Shown here piece after piece: positions 44,133 through 53,788 of a stretch of 64,000 bases of DNA. The translations under genes and the position numbers were made by a program. Source of the stretch: Polaribacter sp. Hel1_33_78 (lineage in GTDB: Bacteria > Bacteroidota > Bacteroidia > Flavobacteriales > Flavobacteriaceae); contig NZ_LT629794.1 of NCBI RefSeq assembly GCF_900106075.1, positions 1,902,001 to 1,966,000 on the forward strand, written 5' to 3'. The notes under the pieces are model-generated. The model was not told the origin of the DNA. It did not search any database and saw only the letters and a program-made list of their open reading frames with translations. Each line of letters opens with the position of its first letter. The stretch's first letter is position 1.

Positions 44133-45029
44133 ATGCAAATACCTGAACTACCAAATTTAATTCATTATGCAATTCCCTTTTTTATCCTAACTGTAATTCT
44201 TGAAATAATTTTAACCGTAAAAGTAAAACTGGAAGATTACGACTTTAAAGATGCTACCACTTCTGTTTTAATGGGTTTAGGAAATGTTTTTCTTGGTTTT
44301 TTAAGTAAAGCCATGGTTTTAACTCTTTTTTTATTTCTTTATAACTATCGCATATTTACGATTTATTTTACTTGGTGGTCTTGGATTTTAATACTATTTG
44401 CAGAAGATTTTACATACTATTGGTTTCATCGAATTAGCCATGAAAGCAGATTATTTTGGGCTAGTCACGTTGTACATCATTCTTCAAAAAAATACAATTT
44501 AAGTACTGCTTTAAGACAAACTTGGTCTGGAAGTTTTTATAGTTTTATTTTTTGGCTTCCTTTAATTTTAGTAGGATTTCATCCAATAATGGTAATGGTT
44601 CAAATGTCAATCAGTTTGATTTATCAATATTGGATTCACACAGAATTAATTAATAAATTGCCAAAATGGTTTGAAGCTATTTTTAATACACCAAGTCACC
44701 ATAGAGTTCATCATGCCACAAATCCTCAATATCTAGACAGAAATCATGCAGGAATTTTTATTATTTGGGATAAGCTTTTTAAGACTTTTGAAGCAGAAGT
44801 TGAAAAACCTATCTATGGTTTGGTTAAAAATATTGAAACTTATAATCCTGTTAAAGTAGCATTTATTGAATGGTTTGAAATGTTTAAAGATTTTTCTACA
44901 TCAAAAATTTCTATAAAAAATAGATTACTTTATTTAATTAAACCACCGGGATGGAGACATGATGGAACTAGTATTTTATCTGATGATTTAAGAAAAGAAT
45001 GGGAAAAAAATAAAAACACTAACAATTAA
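44133..45029 (+). CDS. Sterol desaturase/fatty acid hydroxylase-family membrane protein
   Basis: Predicted 298-residue integral membrane di-iron oxygenase. Three or four membrane helices cover residues about 12-90 and 125-165. The histidine clusters are HRISHE (HxxxH), HVVHHSSK (HxxHH) and HRVHHATN (HxxHH) with downstream HAGIFIIW, as in the fatty acid hydroxylase superfamily. These enzymes hydroxylate or desaturate lipids or carotenoids; the substrate cannot be decided. It is monocistronic and divergent from rpsF. Confidence 0.88.
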   Translation: MQIPELPNLIHYAIPFFILTVILEIILTVKVKLEDYDFKDATTSVLMGLGNVFLGFLSKAMVLTLFLFLYNYRIFTIYFTWWSWILILFAEDFTYYWFHRISHESRLFWASHVVHHSSKKYNLSTALRQTWSGSFYSFIFWLPLILVGFHPIMVMVQMSISLIYQYWIHTELINKLPKWFEAIFNTPSHHRVHHATNPQYLDRNHAGIFIIWDKLFKTFEAEVEKPIYGLVKNIETYNPVKVAFIEWFEMFKDFSTSKISIKNRLLYLIKPPGWRHDGTSILSDDLRKEWEKNKNTNN

Positions 45030-45121
45030 AACGTAGATTCATTTGTGAATAATTTTACTACAATTAATTATTTTTGAATTATTAAAAATAGCTTTCTTTT
45101 AAAATTATAAATAAAACAGCA

Positions 45122-46864
45122 ATGAAAAAGTTAATTTATATTTTCAGCATACTCTTCACTTTTAATTTTATAGCCCAAAACAAAAATAAAACTGTATACA
45201 ATCTAAAAGAAATTACAGGAATTATCACTTTGGAAGATTCCCCGCTATCTGGTGTAAATATACTTATTAAAAATTCTAATAGAGGTACAAATACGAGCAG
45301 AAAAGGGTTTTATAAAATTAAAGCTAGAGCGGGAGAAATAATCCAATTTTCTCATTTAAATATGAAACCAATAGAAATGCTCGTAGAAGACGTCACGACG
45401 ATTTTAAATTTAGAAATGATTCCTGCTGAAAATATTTTAAATGAAATTATTATTACAAGTAAACTAGACAATAAAAAAGGAATAGGGATAAAAACTCCAA
45501 GAAAATTTTCATCAGCAAGAATGAATATAGATACTAGAAGAGCCGGTTTTGCTGCTGCATTTATAAAAGGAGATGACCTCAATAAGTCTGCCTCTAGTAT
45601 TGCTCAAGCACTGCGAGGTAAAGTTTCCAATTATAAATTAATAACCGATTTAAATGGTCTTGAATATGTTCGATTAAGAGAAACCAGTTTTATCGGCACT
45701 GTTTCCTATGCACTTTGGGATGTTGATGGAACTCTTTATACTCAGGTTCCTAACATAGATTTAAATGATGTTAAAGATATCGCTGTAATTAAAGGTTTAG
45801 CAGGAACAGTAAAGTACGGTTCTCAGGCCGTTGGAGGTGTAATTGTTGTAACAACAAAATCAAATTATTTTGCTTCAGCTACTGCTAAAAACATTAAATC
45901 TAAAGACAATAAATACACAAATAAAAATTATTATAATAATGATGCTGTTGCCATAAATGATTTAAAAATTGGTGAACCAAATTATTATAAGTTATTTGAA
46001 GCTGCTGGAACACCAAGCGCAGCTTATGAGAAATATAAAAACATATATCCAGAATGTAAGGCTAAATCCAATTTTCATTTTAACACTGCTAATTATTTTA
46101 TAAACACATTTAAGAGCAAAGAATACGGACTAAAAATACTTTTAGATTTAGAAACTTATGCAAATAACAACCCTGAAGTATTAAAAGCCATAGCCTATAA
46201 GTATCAAGAATTAAAATTACACAAAGAAGCTGTTGGTATTTATAAAAAATTGATGGTAATTAGACCTAAACATGCTCAGTCTTTTAGAGATCTTGCAAAT
46301 GCATTTACACATGCAAATGAATACAAAAATGCTTGGAAAATATATCTTTACTATCTCAGAAAAGGATTCGAGATTAAGGAAAATGGAATAGGAGAGATTT
46401 TTAATACCGAAATGCAAGCAATATATGTTCAAAGAAAACAGAAAGATAATATTAAAGAAAAATTGGCTTTTAAAAACAATGATTCTTTGATTAAAAATGA
46501 TATTCGATTGGTGTTTGAATGGAATACTTCCGAAGCAGAGTTTATATTCGAGTTTGTAAATCCAAACAAGCAGTCTTTTAAAGTAAACCACACATTGTCT
46601 GAAAATAGCCAACAAATATTAGATGAAAAATTAATGGGCTATAACTCTAAAGAGTTTTTAATTGAAGAAGTTGGAAACGGTGATTGGCTAATAAATCTTA
46701 CATATTTAGGAAATAAAAAATATATACCCACATTTTTAAAAGCAACTACTTATTATAATTGGGGAAAATCAAATCAAAGAGAAGAGATTAAAGTATACGA
46801 ATTAACTTTAAAAAATGTTAAAGCGAAACTACTAAGTCTTAATGCTGGTATGCTTTATAACTAG
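45122..46864 (+). CDS. Barrel-less TonB-plug protein with TPR repeats
   Basis: Predicted 580-residue exported protein with an unusual domain set. A signal peptide (1-19) precedes a CarboxypepD_reg-like sandwich (about 30-100) and a TonB-receptor plug-like domain (about 140-250, with LRGKVSNYKL and GTVKYGSQAVGGVIVVTT, the closing plug motif). In place of the 22-strand barrel there are TPR-like helices (about 330-440: LKAIAYKYQELKLHKEAV and AQSFRDLANAFTHANEYKNAW), then a beta-rich C-terminal domain (about 450-560) resembling YfaP/DUF2135. Without a barrel it cannot be a transporter; it may be a periplasmic binding or assembly protein. Confidence 0.78.
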   Translation: MKKLIYIFSILFTFNFIAQNKNKTVYNLKEITGIITLEDSPLSGVNILIKNSNRGTNTSRKGFYKIKARAGEIIQFSHLNMKPIEMLVEDVTTILNLEMIPAENILNEIIITSKLDNKKGIGIKTPRKFSSARMNIDTRRAGFAAAFIKGDDLNKSASSIAQALRGKVSNYKLITDLNGLEYVRLRETSFIGTVSYALWDVDGTLYTQVPNIDLNDVKDIAVIKGLAGTVKYGSQAVGGVIVVTTKSNYFASATAKNIKSKDNKYTNKNYYNNDAVAINDLKIGEPNYYKLFEAAGTPSAAYEKYKNIYPECKAKSNFHFNTANYFINTFKSKEYGLKILLDLETYANNNPEVLKAIAYKYQELKLHKEAVGIYKKLMVIRPKHAQSFRDLANAFTHANEYKNAWKIYLYYLRKGFEIKENGIGEIFNTEMQAIYVQRKQKDNIKEKLAFKNNDSLIKNDIRLVFEWNTSEAEFIFEFVNPNKQSFKVNHTLSENSQQILDEKLMGYNSKEFLIEEVGNGDWLINLTYLGNKKYIPTFLKATTYYNWGKSNQREEIKVYELTLKNVKAKLLSLNAGMLYN

Positions 46865-47055
46865 TCTTAAGATATAAAAATCCCAATTAAATAGACTCGA
46901 AAATTTCATTAGAAAAACATATTATTATTTTATCTTTTAGTGTTTATATTGACTAAAATAGCAAACAGTAAAATAAATCAATATTTGATTAAAAACGAAA
47001 GTGAACTCAAAAACTAGCTAACTAAAAACCTACCTAATGGATACTATCGGATTAT

Positions 47056-49527
47056 TTAATATGCATCTACATCAATAATAAAACGAATTGGTCTAAAATC
47101 TTTTACAGCTTCAAACGTATTTTTAATTTTACTTAATTGATTTTTTGCACTTACTAGGTTTTGTTTTGGCGGAATTTTAATAACAATATTTTTAATATAC
47201 TGATTTCTAATTCTTGAAACAGCTGGTGCAGTTGGTCCTAAAACATGTTCTCCAAAAGAATTATAAAGCGCTTTAAATAACCAATTAACTCCGCTATCAA
47301 CTTTGTTGTAATCTCTATGTTTTAGTGTAATTTTTATCAACCTGTAATAGGGCGGATATTTATATTGCCAACGTTCTTGCAACTGTTCTTTATACATTTC
47401 TGTATAATTTGTAGTTGAAACTTGTTGTAATATTTGATGAAATGGATTGTAGGTTTGTATGGCGACATTTCCTTGTTTTTTACTTCTTCCTGCCCTACCG
47501 GAAACTTGCACCATCATTTGATATGCTCGCTCATGCGCTCTAAAATCAGGAAAATTCAACATCGTATCAGCATTTAGAACACCAACCAAAGAAACATTCT
47601 CAAAATCTAGACCTTTTGAAAGCATTTGTGTCCCTACTAAAACATCAATTTCTCTTGCTTCAAAAGCACCAATTATTTTTTGATATCCATATTTTCCACG
47701 AGTGGTATCTAAATCCATTCTTCCGATTTTAAAATCTGGAAATAATTTTTTTAATTCTAACTCAATTTGTTCAGTTCCAAAACCTTTATTATCTAAAGTA
47801 TTACTTCCACAAGCACCACAACTATTAGGCATTGCTCTTTGATAATTGCAATAATGACAACGTAACTCGTATTTAAATTTATGGAAAGTTAAGGAAACAT
47901 CACAATTTGGGCATTGAGGGGAAATTCCACAAGTTTTGCATTCAACAACTGGTGAAAATCCTCGTCTATTTTGAAACAAAATAACTTGTTCTTTTTGATC
48001 TAAAGCTTCTTGAATTAATTTTAACAACCTATCGGAAAAATGACCATTCATTTCCTTTTTTCTCTGCTTCTCTTTAACATCAATCAATTCAATTTTGGGC
48101 AATTGAACATTTCCATAACGTCTTTTGATTTCTACAAAACCATATTTATTTTGCTGTGCATTAAAGTAACTCTCCAAAGAGGGAGTTGCCGAACCTAACA
48201 ATATTTTTGCTTTGTGAATTTTTGCCAAAACAATTGCAGCATCACGTGCGTTATATCTTGGTGAAGGTTCAAATTGCTTATAAGAAGTTTCATGCTCTTC
48301 ATCCACTAAAATTAATCCTAAATTAGAAAATGGTAAAAATATTGAAGACCTCGCACCTAAAATAATTCTGGCTTTTGTTTTGTTTCCTAAAACATTATTC
48401 CAAACTTCCACCCGCTCATTCATGGAATATTTTGAGTGAAAAACCGAAATTTGTTCTCCAAAATAAAACTGTAAACGTGATATAATCTGAGTAGTTAAAG
48501 CAATTTCTGGCAATAAAAACAATACTTGTTTACCCTCATCTAAAACCTCTTGTATTAACTTTGTATAAACCTCTGTTTTACCAGAGCTTGTAATTCCATG
48601 TAATAAAGTTACGTCTCTATCTTTGAAAGATTCTTTAATCTCTAAAAGCGCTTTTTCTTGAAATTCGTTCAATAATTTCAGAGAATTTGTATCACCTTTA
48701 AATTGAATTCTATCCGTTTGAATATTATAGAATTCAAAAATATTTTTATCTACCAAAGATTTTAAAATCATTGAAGAAACAGCTGCTTTTTCCTCTAAGT
48801 CTTTAGCCTTTATTGGATTTTTGGTTGATGATAATTGAAAAAATGTTAAAACCGCTTCTCGTTGTTTTTTTGCTCTTGATAATTCTTGTAATAATTTAGC
48901 TAAAGAATCATCCGAGTTATAATTTGAATGCAAACGAACATATTTCTCCAACTTTGGTTTATATTGTTCGTAAATTTCTTCCTTTATTGTAATAGCCGAT
49001 TTTTTAATCAATTCATTTACAATTGGCATTACATTTTTCTTACCTAAAATATCGGCAACTTGATGAATAGTTAATTGCGATTGATGTTGCAAGGCCTCAT
49101 AGATTAGAAACTCATCATCAGTCAAAGCTGAGTCCTCTAAAAATCTCTCATTTTTGTAAATAACAGTTTCACTTTCTAATAAAAAAGCAGATGGCAAAGA
49201 GGCTCTATAAACATCACCTAAAGAACACATGTAATAATTGGCAATCCATTGCCAATGTTTTAATTGTAATTCATTTACCAATGGAATTTTATCTAAAATT
49301 TGATGAATTTCTTTCGCTTCATATAGCGCAGGTGCAATTTGATGAATATTAAAAACTAACCCCGTATATATTTTTGTTTTACCAAAAGAAACTGCTACAC
49401 GCATTCCTGTTTGAAGAAAATTAGCTTCTTCTTCAGTTACAGAATAAGTGAACGTTTTCTGAAGTGGAATCGGTAATATGATATCTATAAAATTAATTTT
49501 ATTAAAATTTAATGTTAAAAAGTTCAA
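47056..49527 (-). CDS. priA: Primosomal protein N' (PriA helicase)
   Basis: Predicted 823-residue 3'-5' helicase for replication restart. The N-terminal DNA-binding domain includes ILPIPLQKTFTYSV; the helicase core has HGITSSGKTEVY (Walker A), VDEEHETSYKQ (DEEH) and QVSGRAGRSKKQG, and eight cysteines of the two zinc sites run from CKTCGISPQCPNC to CGACG. Start appears to be TTG 49527: no ATG lies in frame near it, and the TTG overlaps a TAATTTTG box, so the exact start and promoter are uncertain. Confidence 0.96.
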   Translation of the reverse strand: MNFLTLNFNKINFIDIILPIPLQKTFTYSVTEEEANFLQTGMRVAVSFGKTKIYTGLVFNIHQIAPALYEAKEIHQILDKIPLVNELQLKHWQWIANYYMCSLGDVYRASLPSAFLLESETVIYKNERFLEDSALTDDEFLIYEALQHQSQLTIHQVADILGKKNVMPIVNELIKKSAITIKEEIYEQYKPKLEKYVRLHSNYNSDDSLAKLLQELSRAKKQREAVLTFFQLSSTKNPIKAKDLEEKAAVSSMILKSLVDKNIFEFYNIQTDRIQFKGDTNSLKLLNEFQEKALLEIKESFKDRDVTLLHGITSSGKTEVYTKLIQEVLDEGKQVLFLLPEIALTTQIISRLQFYFGEQISVFHSKYSMNERVEVWNNVLGNKTKARIILGARSSIFLPFSNLGLILVDEEHETSYKQFEPSPRYNARDAAIVLAKIHKAKILLGSATPSLESYFNAQQNKYGFVEIKRRYGNVQLPKIELIDVKEKQRKKEMNGHFSDRLLKLIQEALDQKEQVILFQNRRGFSPVVECKTCGISPQCPNCDVSLTFHKFKYELRCHYCNYQRAMPNSCGACGSNTLDNKGFGTEQIELELKKLFPDFKIGRMDLDTTRGKYGYQKIIGAFEAREIDVLVGTQMLSKGLDFENVSLVGVLNADTMLNFPDFRAHERAYQMMVQVSGRAGRSKKQGNVAIQTYNPFHQILQQVSTTNYTEMYKEQLQERWQYKYPPYYRLIKITLKHRDYNKVDSGVNWLFKALYNSFGEHVLGPTAPAVSRIRNQYIKNIVIKIPPKQNLVSAKNQLSKIKNTFEAVKDFRPIRFIIDVDAY

Positions 49528-49584
49528 AATTAATTAAAAATGATTATATTTATATCATAATTTTAATTAATCCCCCAGAAAATT

Positions 49585-50448
49585 ATGACTACATTAAATT
49601 GGAAGGATAGAGGAACATTCTATTCAGTATCAAACAAAAAAATTTTTGTCATTGATGAAGGTACGTCAAAAGACGTATTAGTAATCTTACACGGTTACCC
49701 AACTTCATCATTTGATTATGAAAAAATTTTACCAGAATTAAGTAAACATTACAGAGTAATAATTCATGATCACCCAGGTTTTGGTTTTTCTGACAAACCT
49801 GATTCTTTAACTTACTCTCTCATAGATCAAGCTGATTTTGCTTTACAATTATGGTATAAAATGGGTTTGAAAGAAGTCACCATTTTAGCTCATGATTATG
49901 GCACTTCTGTAGCAAAAGAAATTTTAGCTCGAAAAAACCACAACCAAATTACTATTAAAATTAAAAAAGTATTTCTATGCAATAGCAGTAAGAGACTTGA
50001 GTACTTTCATTTAAGAAACATGGACCAACTTTTAAAAAATAAAAGATTGGGGAGTTTTATTGCGCAACTCGAAGCTAATGGAGTTCGTAAAATTAAGAAA
50101 AAAATAACTATTGAAAATCAACCTAAAAATGATATTCAAAAAGTTTGGAATAATCTAAATTCAGATGAAGGCAAGAAAGAAGTTCACTTATTAAGTAATT
50201 TTATAAATCAACATTACACATTTTGGCATAGATGGGCGCAAGCTTTAAAAGAATCTAAAATACCAATAAAAATAATTTGGGAAAGAAATGACCCTTCAGC
50301 GGTTAAAGAAATTGCCATAGTTTTAGCAACAGAGAACGGTAATCATAATTTAGAATGGTTGGAAAACACCCGACATTATTCTATATTAGATACCCCAAAG
50401 CATTGGTTAAAGCTTGTTTTTAAATTTAATTGTGCTGCGATGTATTAA
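49585..50448 (+). CDS. Alpha/beta hydrolase, MEST-like (copy 1)
   Basis: Predicted 287-residue member of the haloalkane-dehalogenase/epoxide-hydrolase branch of the alpha/beta fold. Oxyanion motif HGYPTSS, nucleophile elbow AHDYG with Asp104, acid in IIWERNDPS and catalytic His in NTRHYSIL. The HDYG elbow and the SNFINQHYTFWHRWAQAL cap segment resemble the animal MEST/PEG1 proteins more than HDWG-type dehalogenases. It is the first of three tandem copies and lacks a signal peptide. Its C-terminal end (KFNCAAMY) departs from the other copies. It is divergent from priA. Confidence 0.85.
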   Translation: MTTLNWKDRGTFYSVSNKKIFVIDEGTSKDVLVILHGYPTSSFDYEKILPELSKHYRVIIHDHPGFGFSDKPDSLTYSLIDQADFALQLWYKMGLKEVTILAHDYGTSVAKEILARKNHNQITIKIKKVFLCNSSKRLEYFHLRNMDQLLKNKRLGSFIAQLEANGVRKIKKKITIENQPKNDIQKVWNNLNSDEGKKEVHLLSNFINQHYTFWHRWAQALKESKIPIKIIWERNDPSAVKEIAIVLATENGNHNLEWLENTRHYSILDTPKHWLKLVFKFNCAAMY

Positions 50449-51338
50449 TGATATTTAGAATGACGAACAATGATGAATTTATTTCTTCTTTAGATTGGCA
50501 AAAAAAAGGTTTTTTAATACCGGTTCATAATAAAAATATTTTTACAATTGATACAGGTGGCGAACATGAAAATTGTTTGGTAATTCTTCATGGATATTTA
50601 ACATCGTCTTATGATTATAGAAAGGTTTTACCTGAATTATGCAAACATTACAGAGTTATCATTCAAGATTTAATTGGGTTTGGTTTCTCTGACAAAATAG
50701 AAAACAAATATTTTACAATTACGGAACAAACTGATTATGTTTTGGAATTATGGAACATATTAGAATTAAGAAACTTTACTTTAGTTTCTCATGATTACGG
50801 GAATCTAATTACTAAAGAAATTTTAGCAAGAAAAAACTCTTACAGCACAAAAATTGAAATAAATAAGATATATTTTTCTAACGGAAGCGCGCCAATAAAT
50901 CACCATGATTATTCAGAAATACATAAACCTGATGAAGATGATGTTTCTAAAGAAATGATTTCTATGCTAACGTCTTTTGGCGTCTATAAAAAAATAATGA
51001 AAGAGAGTTTTTACGATGAAAATAAAATTACGGACGAAGAACTGAGGGAAATGTGGACTCAACTTCACTATAACAATGGTAGAAATATTATTAATTTTGT
51101 CTATAATTACGTAAGGGAACGTAAAATATTCTGGGGTAGATGGGTTAACGCATTAAAAGAAACGGAAATACCAATTGAACTTGTTTGGGGAAGAGAAGAT
51201 AAAATTACAGATCATTGTTTACCCAATTTACGGGATAACAAATTTGCTAATCAGAATATTTCTTGGATAGAAAATACTGCTCATTTCCCAATGTTAGAAA
51301 GTCCAGAAAAATGGTTGCAAAGCATTTTAAAAGCATAA
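50448..51338 (+). CDS. Alpha/beta hydrolase, MEST-like (copy 2)
   Basis: Predicted 296-residue paralogue of the neighbouring hydrolases. Oxyanion HGYLTSS, nucleophile elbow SHDYG, acid in LVWGREDKI and histidine in NTAHFPMLE. ATG 50448 overlaps the stop of copy 1 as TAATG; ATG 50460 (MTNNDEF) is an alternative that aligns better with copy 3. The frame is open upstream into copy 1 but translation from there would read through that gene's end. Full catalytic set present. Confidence 0.85.
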   Translation: MIFRMTNNDEFISSLDWQKKGFLIPVHNKNIFTIDTGGEHENCLVILHGYLTSSYDYRKVLPELCKHYRVIIQDLIGFGFSDKIENKYFTITEQTDYVLELWNILELRNFTLVSHDYGNLITKEILARKNSYSTKIEINKIYFSNGSAPINHHDYSEIHKPDEDDVSKEMISMLTSFGVYKKIMKESFYDENKITDEELREMWTQLHYNNGRNIINFVYNYVRERKIFWGRWVNALKETEIPIELVWGREDKITDHCLPNLRDNKFANQNISWIENTAHFPMLESPEKWLQSILKA

Positions 51339-51392
51339 GAATTTAATTTGTTTTAATTTTACTATTCGTTAATGATTATTAAAAAAGTAAAA

Positions 51393-52271
51393 ATGAATAG
51401 TTTAAATTGGCAAAATAAAGGAGAAATTATATCTGTTAATAACAGAAATATATTTGTTATAGACACTATAAATATTAATTTAAATACAATAGAAAATCAA
51501 AAGAAAACGCTTGTTATTCTTCATGGGTATCCAACTTCTTCTTTCGATTATTATAAAGTTTTACCAGAATTAAGTAAACATTATAGAGTTGTTATTCACG
51601 ATCATTTAGGTTTTGGATTTTCGGATAAACCTTTAAAATACTCCTATTCTTTAATTGAGCAAGCAGATATTGCACTTCAATTATGGAAGCAATTGAGTTT
51701 AACAAATGTTACTTTGCTCGCTCACGATTATGGAACAAGTATTGCCACAGAAATCTTAGCAAGACAAAACAAAAAACAAATTAATTTACAAATTGATGAA
51801 CTCATTCTATGCAATGGGTCTATGCATATTGAGTTGTCTAAACTACGTACAATTCAAAAATTGTTAAAAAATAAAATTACTGGTAAATGGGTTGCAAAAT
51901 TAACAAACTATACTATTTTCAAGAAAAATATGCGCAATGTTTATTTTGACAAAACAAAAGCTACAGAAGCAGAACTTAAAGAAATGTGGTTACAATTAGA
52001 GCAAAACAACGGCCGAAAAATAATTCACTTTTTATCCAATTACATCAACGAGCGCTATTATTTTTGGCATAGATGGATTGGTGCTTTAAAAGAAACTAAT
52101 ATAAAAACTAAGATTATTTGGGCAAAAAATGATCCGGTTGCTGTAGCTGCAATTGCAAATTTACTAGCTACAGAAATTGCAAATAATAATTTATATTGGA
52201 TTAAAAATTGTGGACATTTCCCAATGTTGGAAAAACCAGAAGAATGGATTGAAAAAATTTTATCTGACTAA
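51393..52271 (+). CDS. Alpha/beta hydrolase, MEST-like (copy 3)
   Basis: Predicted 292-residue third paralogue. Oxyanion HGYPTSS, elbow AHDYG, acid in IIWAKNDPVAV and histidine in NCGHFPML. Start ATG 51393 (MNSLNWQNKG) matches copy 1 (MTTLNWKDRG); ATG 51372 is possible. Copies 1 and 3 look closer to each other than to copy 2, for example DHPGFGFSDKP and DHLGFGFSDKP against DLIGFGFSDKI. It lies 54 bases after copy 2, on the same strand. Confidence 0.85.
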   Translation: MNSLNWQNKGEIISVNNRNIFVIDTININLNTIENQKKTLVILHGYPTSSFDYYKVLPELSKHYRVVIHDHLGFGFSDKPLKYSYSLIEQADIALQLWKQLSLTNVTLLAHDYGTSIATEILARQNKKQINLQIDELILCNGSMHIELSKLRTIQKLLKNKITGKWVAKLTNYTIFKKNMRNVYFDKTKATEAELKEMWLQLEQNNGRKIIHFLSNYINERYYFWHRWIGALKETNIKTKIIWAKNDPVAVAAIANLLATEIANNNLYWIKNCGHFPMLEKPEEWIEKILSD

Positions 52272-52472
52272 ATACTTCCAAAAATTAATTCAGAACTATT
52301 TCATGTTTAAACCTATAAATTAAATCGAACTTACTTTAGTAAAAATTCCTAAACCTATAATTCATCATCAATCATTTCGAATTACAAAATGGTTATGAAT
52401 AGCTCATGAAATTTCTTAAAAAAAACATTTTTTTCTAAGATTTTAATCCAATCCTCAAAATTACATAAAAAA

Positions 52473-53678
52473 CTAATCTTCCGGCTCAGAATCAGCATTC
52501 GTCTTTATATCTATTTCTCCTTTGCGATCCTTAATCTTACGCGATCCTTCATACAACTCATATTTTACAAACTTACAATCTAAGTCTGCATTTTTCAATG
52601 CAATTCGTTTTGATGTTCTTAAACCTACCGATTTTAAAGCATCTGTATCTGAGGTAATTAACCATGCTGTTGAATTTGGATAATTATGTTTTAGTGTATC
52701 CCCGATTTTTTTATAAAATTCTTCAACATCTATGTTTAAACGTTCTCCATATGGTGGATTAAACAAGATAGTTGTATTACCAAAAACTTCTTTTGTTGAG
52801 TTAAAAAAGTTAACATGATGTACGCCAATAAACTCATCTAAATTAGCATTTTCTACATTGGCTTTTGCTTTTTCTACTGCTGAAGGTGCTTTGTCAAATC
52901 CCATGATTTTAAAATGAGATGAACGTATTTTCTTTAACAGTGATTCTTGAATTGTAAAATACAAATCCTCATCATAGTCTTTCCAATTTTCAAAAGCAAA
53001 CAATTTTCTGTTGATATTTGCAGGAATATTATTTGCTATCATTGCTGCTTCAATTAAAATAGTTCCCGAACCACACATAGGATCAATAAAATTTTCGTCA
53101 CCTGTATAGCCAGATAACAAAACCATACCTGCAGCCAAGACTTCATTAATTGGTGCTATATTAGTTGCTGTTCTATAACCACGTTTGTGCAAAGAATCTC
53201 CAGAAGAATCTAAAGAGACAGTTAACCACTCTTTTTGAAGGTGAATATGAATCTTTACATCTGGATATTTTAAATCTACATTTGGCCTTTTGTGATATTT
53301 ATGCCTAAAATAATCTGCAATTGCATCTTTAGATTTTAAAGAAATATAATGTGAGTTTGATGTAAAATTCTTGGAATTTACAACAGCACCAATGGCAAAA
53401 GTACCTTCTGCATCCAAAAAATTTTCCCATTTAATTTTCTGAATCGCTTCATATAAATCTTCCTCATCATAAACCTTACAAACTTTTATAGGTTTTAAAA
53501 TTCGAACAGCGGTTCTTAAGGCAATATTTGCTTTATACATAAAACCTTTATCGCCTCTAAAAGAAACGCTTCTTACCGCTTCTTTTATATCTTGCGCTCC
53601 TAAATTTTTAAGCTCTTCCGCTAAAACACTTTCCAATCCAAAAAGTGTTGTTGCTGTCATTTTAAAATCTCTTTCCAT
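52473..53678 (-). CDS. rlmL: THUMP-domain RNA methyltransferase (RlmL-like)
   Basis: Predicted 401 residues from ATG 53678. N-terminal THUMP RNA-binding domain (about 45-155) and a SAM-dependent methyltransferase domain with FIDPMCGSGTILIEAAM and the catalytic NPPYGERL motif, which fits m2G formation in 23S rRNA as in RlmL. An open frame continues to GTG 53696, but a TATTTTTG box overlaps that codon, which favours 53678. The acidic tail after residue 385 is low complexity. Confidence 0.93.
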   Translation of the reverse strand: MERDFKMTATTLFGLESVLAEELKNLGAQDIKEAVRSVSFRGDKGFMYKANIALRTAVRILKPIKVCKVYDEEDLYEAIQKIKWENFLDAEGTFAIGAVVNSKNFTSNSHYISLKSKDAIADYFRHKYHKRPNVDLKYPDVKIHIHLQKEWLTVSLDSSGDSLHKRGYRTATNIAPINEVLAAGMVLLSGYTGDENFIDPMCGSGTILIEAAMIANNIPANINRKLFAFENWKDYDEDLYFTIQESLLKKIRSSHFKIMGFDKAPSAVEKAKANVENANLDEFIGVHHVNFFNSTKEVFGNTTILFNPPYGERLNIDVEEFYKKIGDTLKHNYPNSTAWLITSDTDALKSVGLRTSKRIALKNADLDCKFVKYELYEGSRKIKDRKGEIDIKTNADSEPED

Positions 53679-53695
53679 ACTTGTAAAATTGACCA

Positions 53696-53703
53696 CAAAA
53701 ATA
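53696..53703 (-). promoter_or_regulatory. -7 promoter box for rlmL
   Basis: TATTTTTG on the minus strand, 17 bases before ATG 53678 and overlapping the alternative GTG at 53696. Decides the start. Confidence 0.6.
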
Positions 53704-53754
53704 CTATTTAAAAATAGGTTTTATACTAATTACGAAATTCATTTTTATAAACGT

Positions 53755-53762
53755 TAGATTTG
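53755..53762 (+). promoter_or_regulatory. -7 promoter box for the methyltransferase/ZIP pair
   Basis: TAGATTTG, 26 bases before ATG 53789. Perfect TAnnTTTG match. Confidence 0.55.
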
Positions 53763-53788
53763 GTTACTTTTACATCCTTAAATTACTT

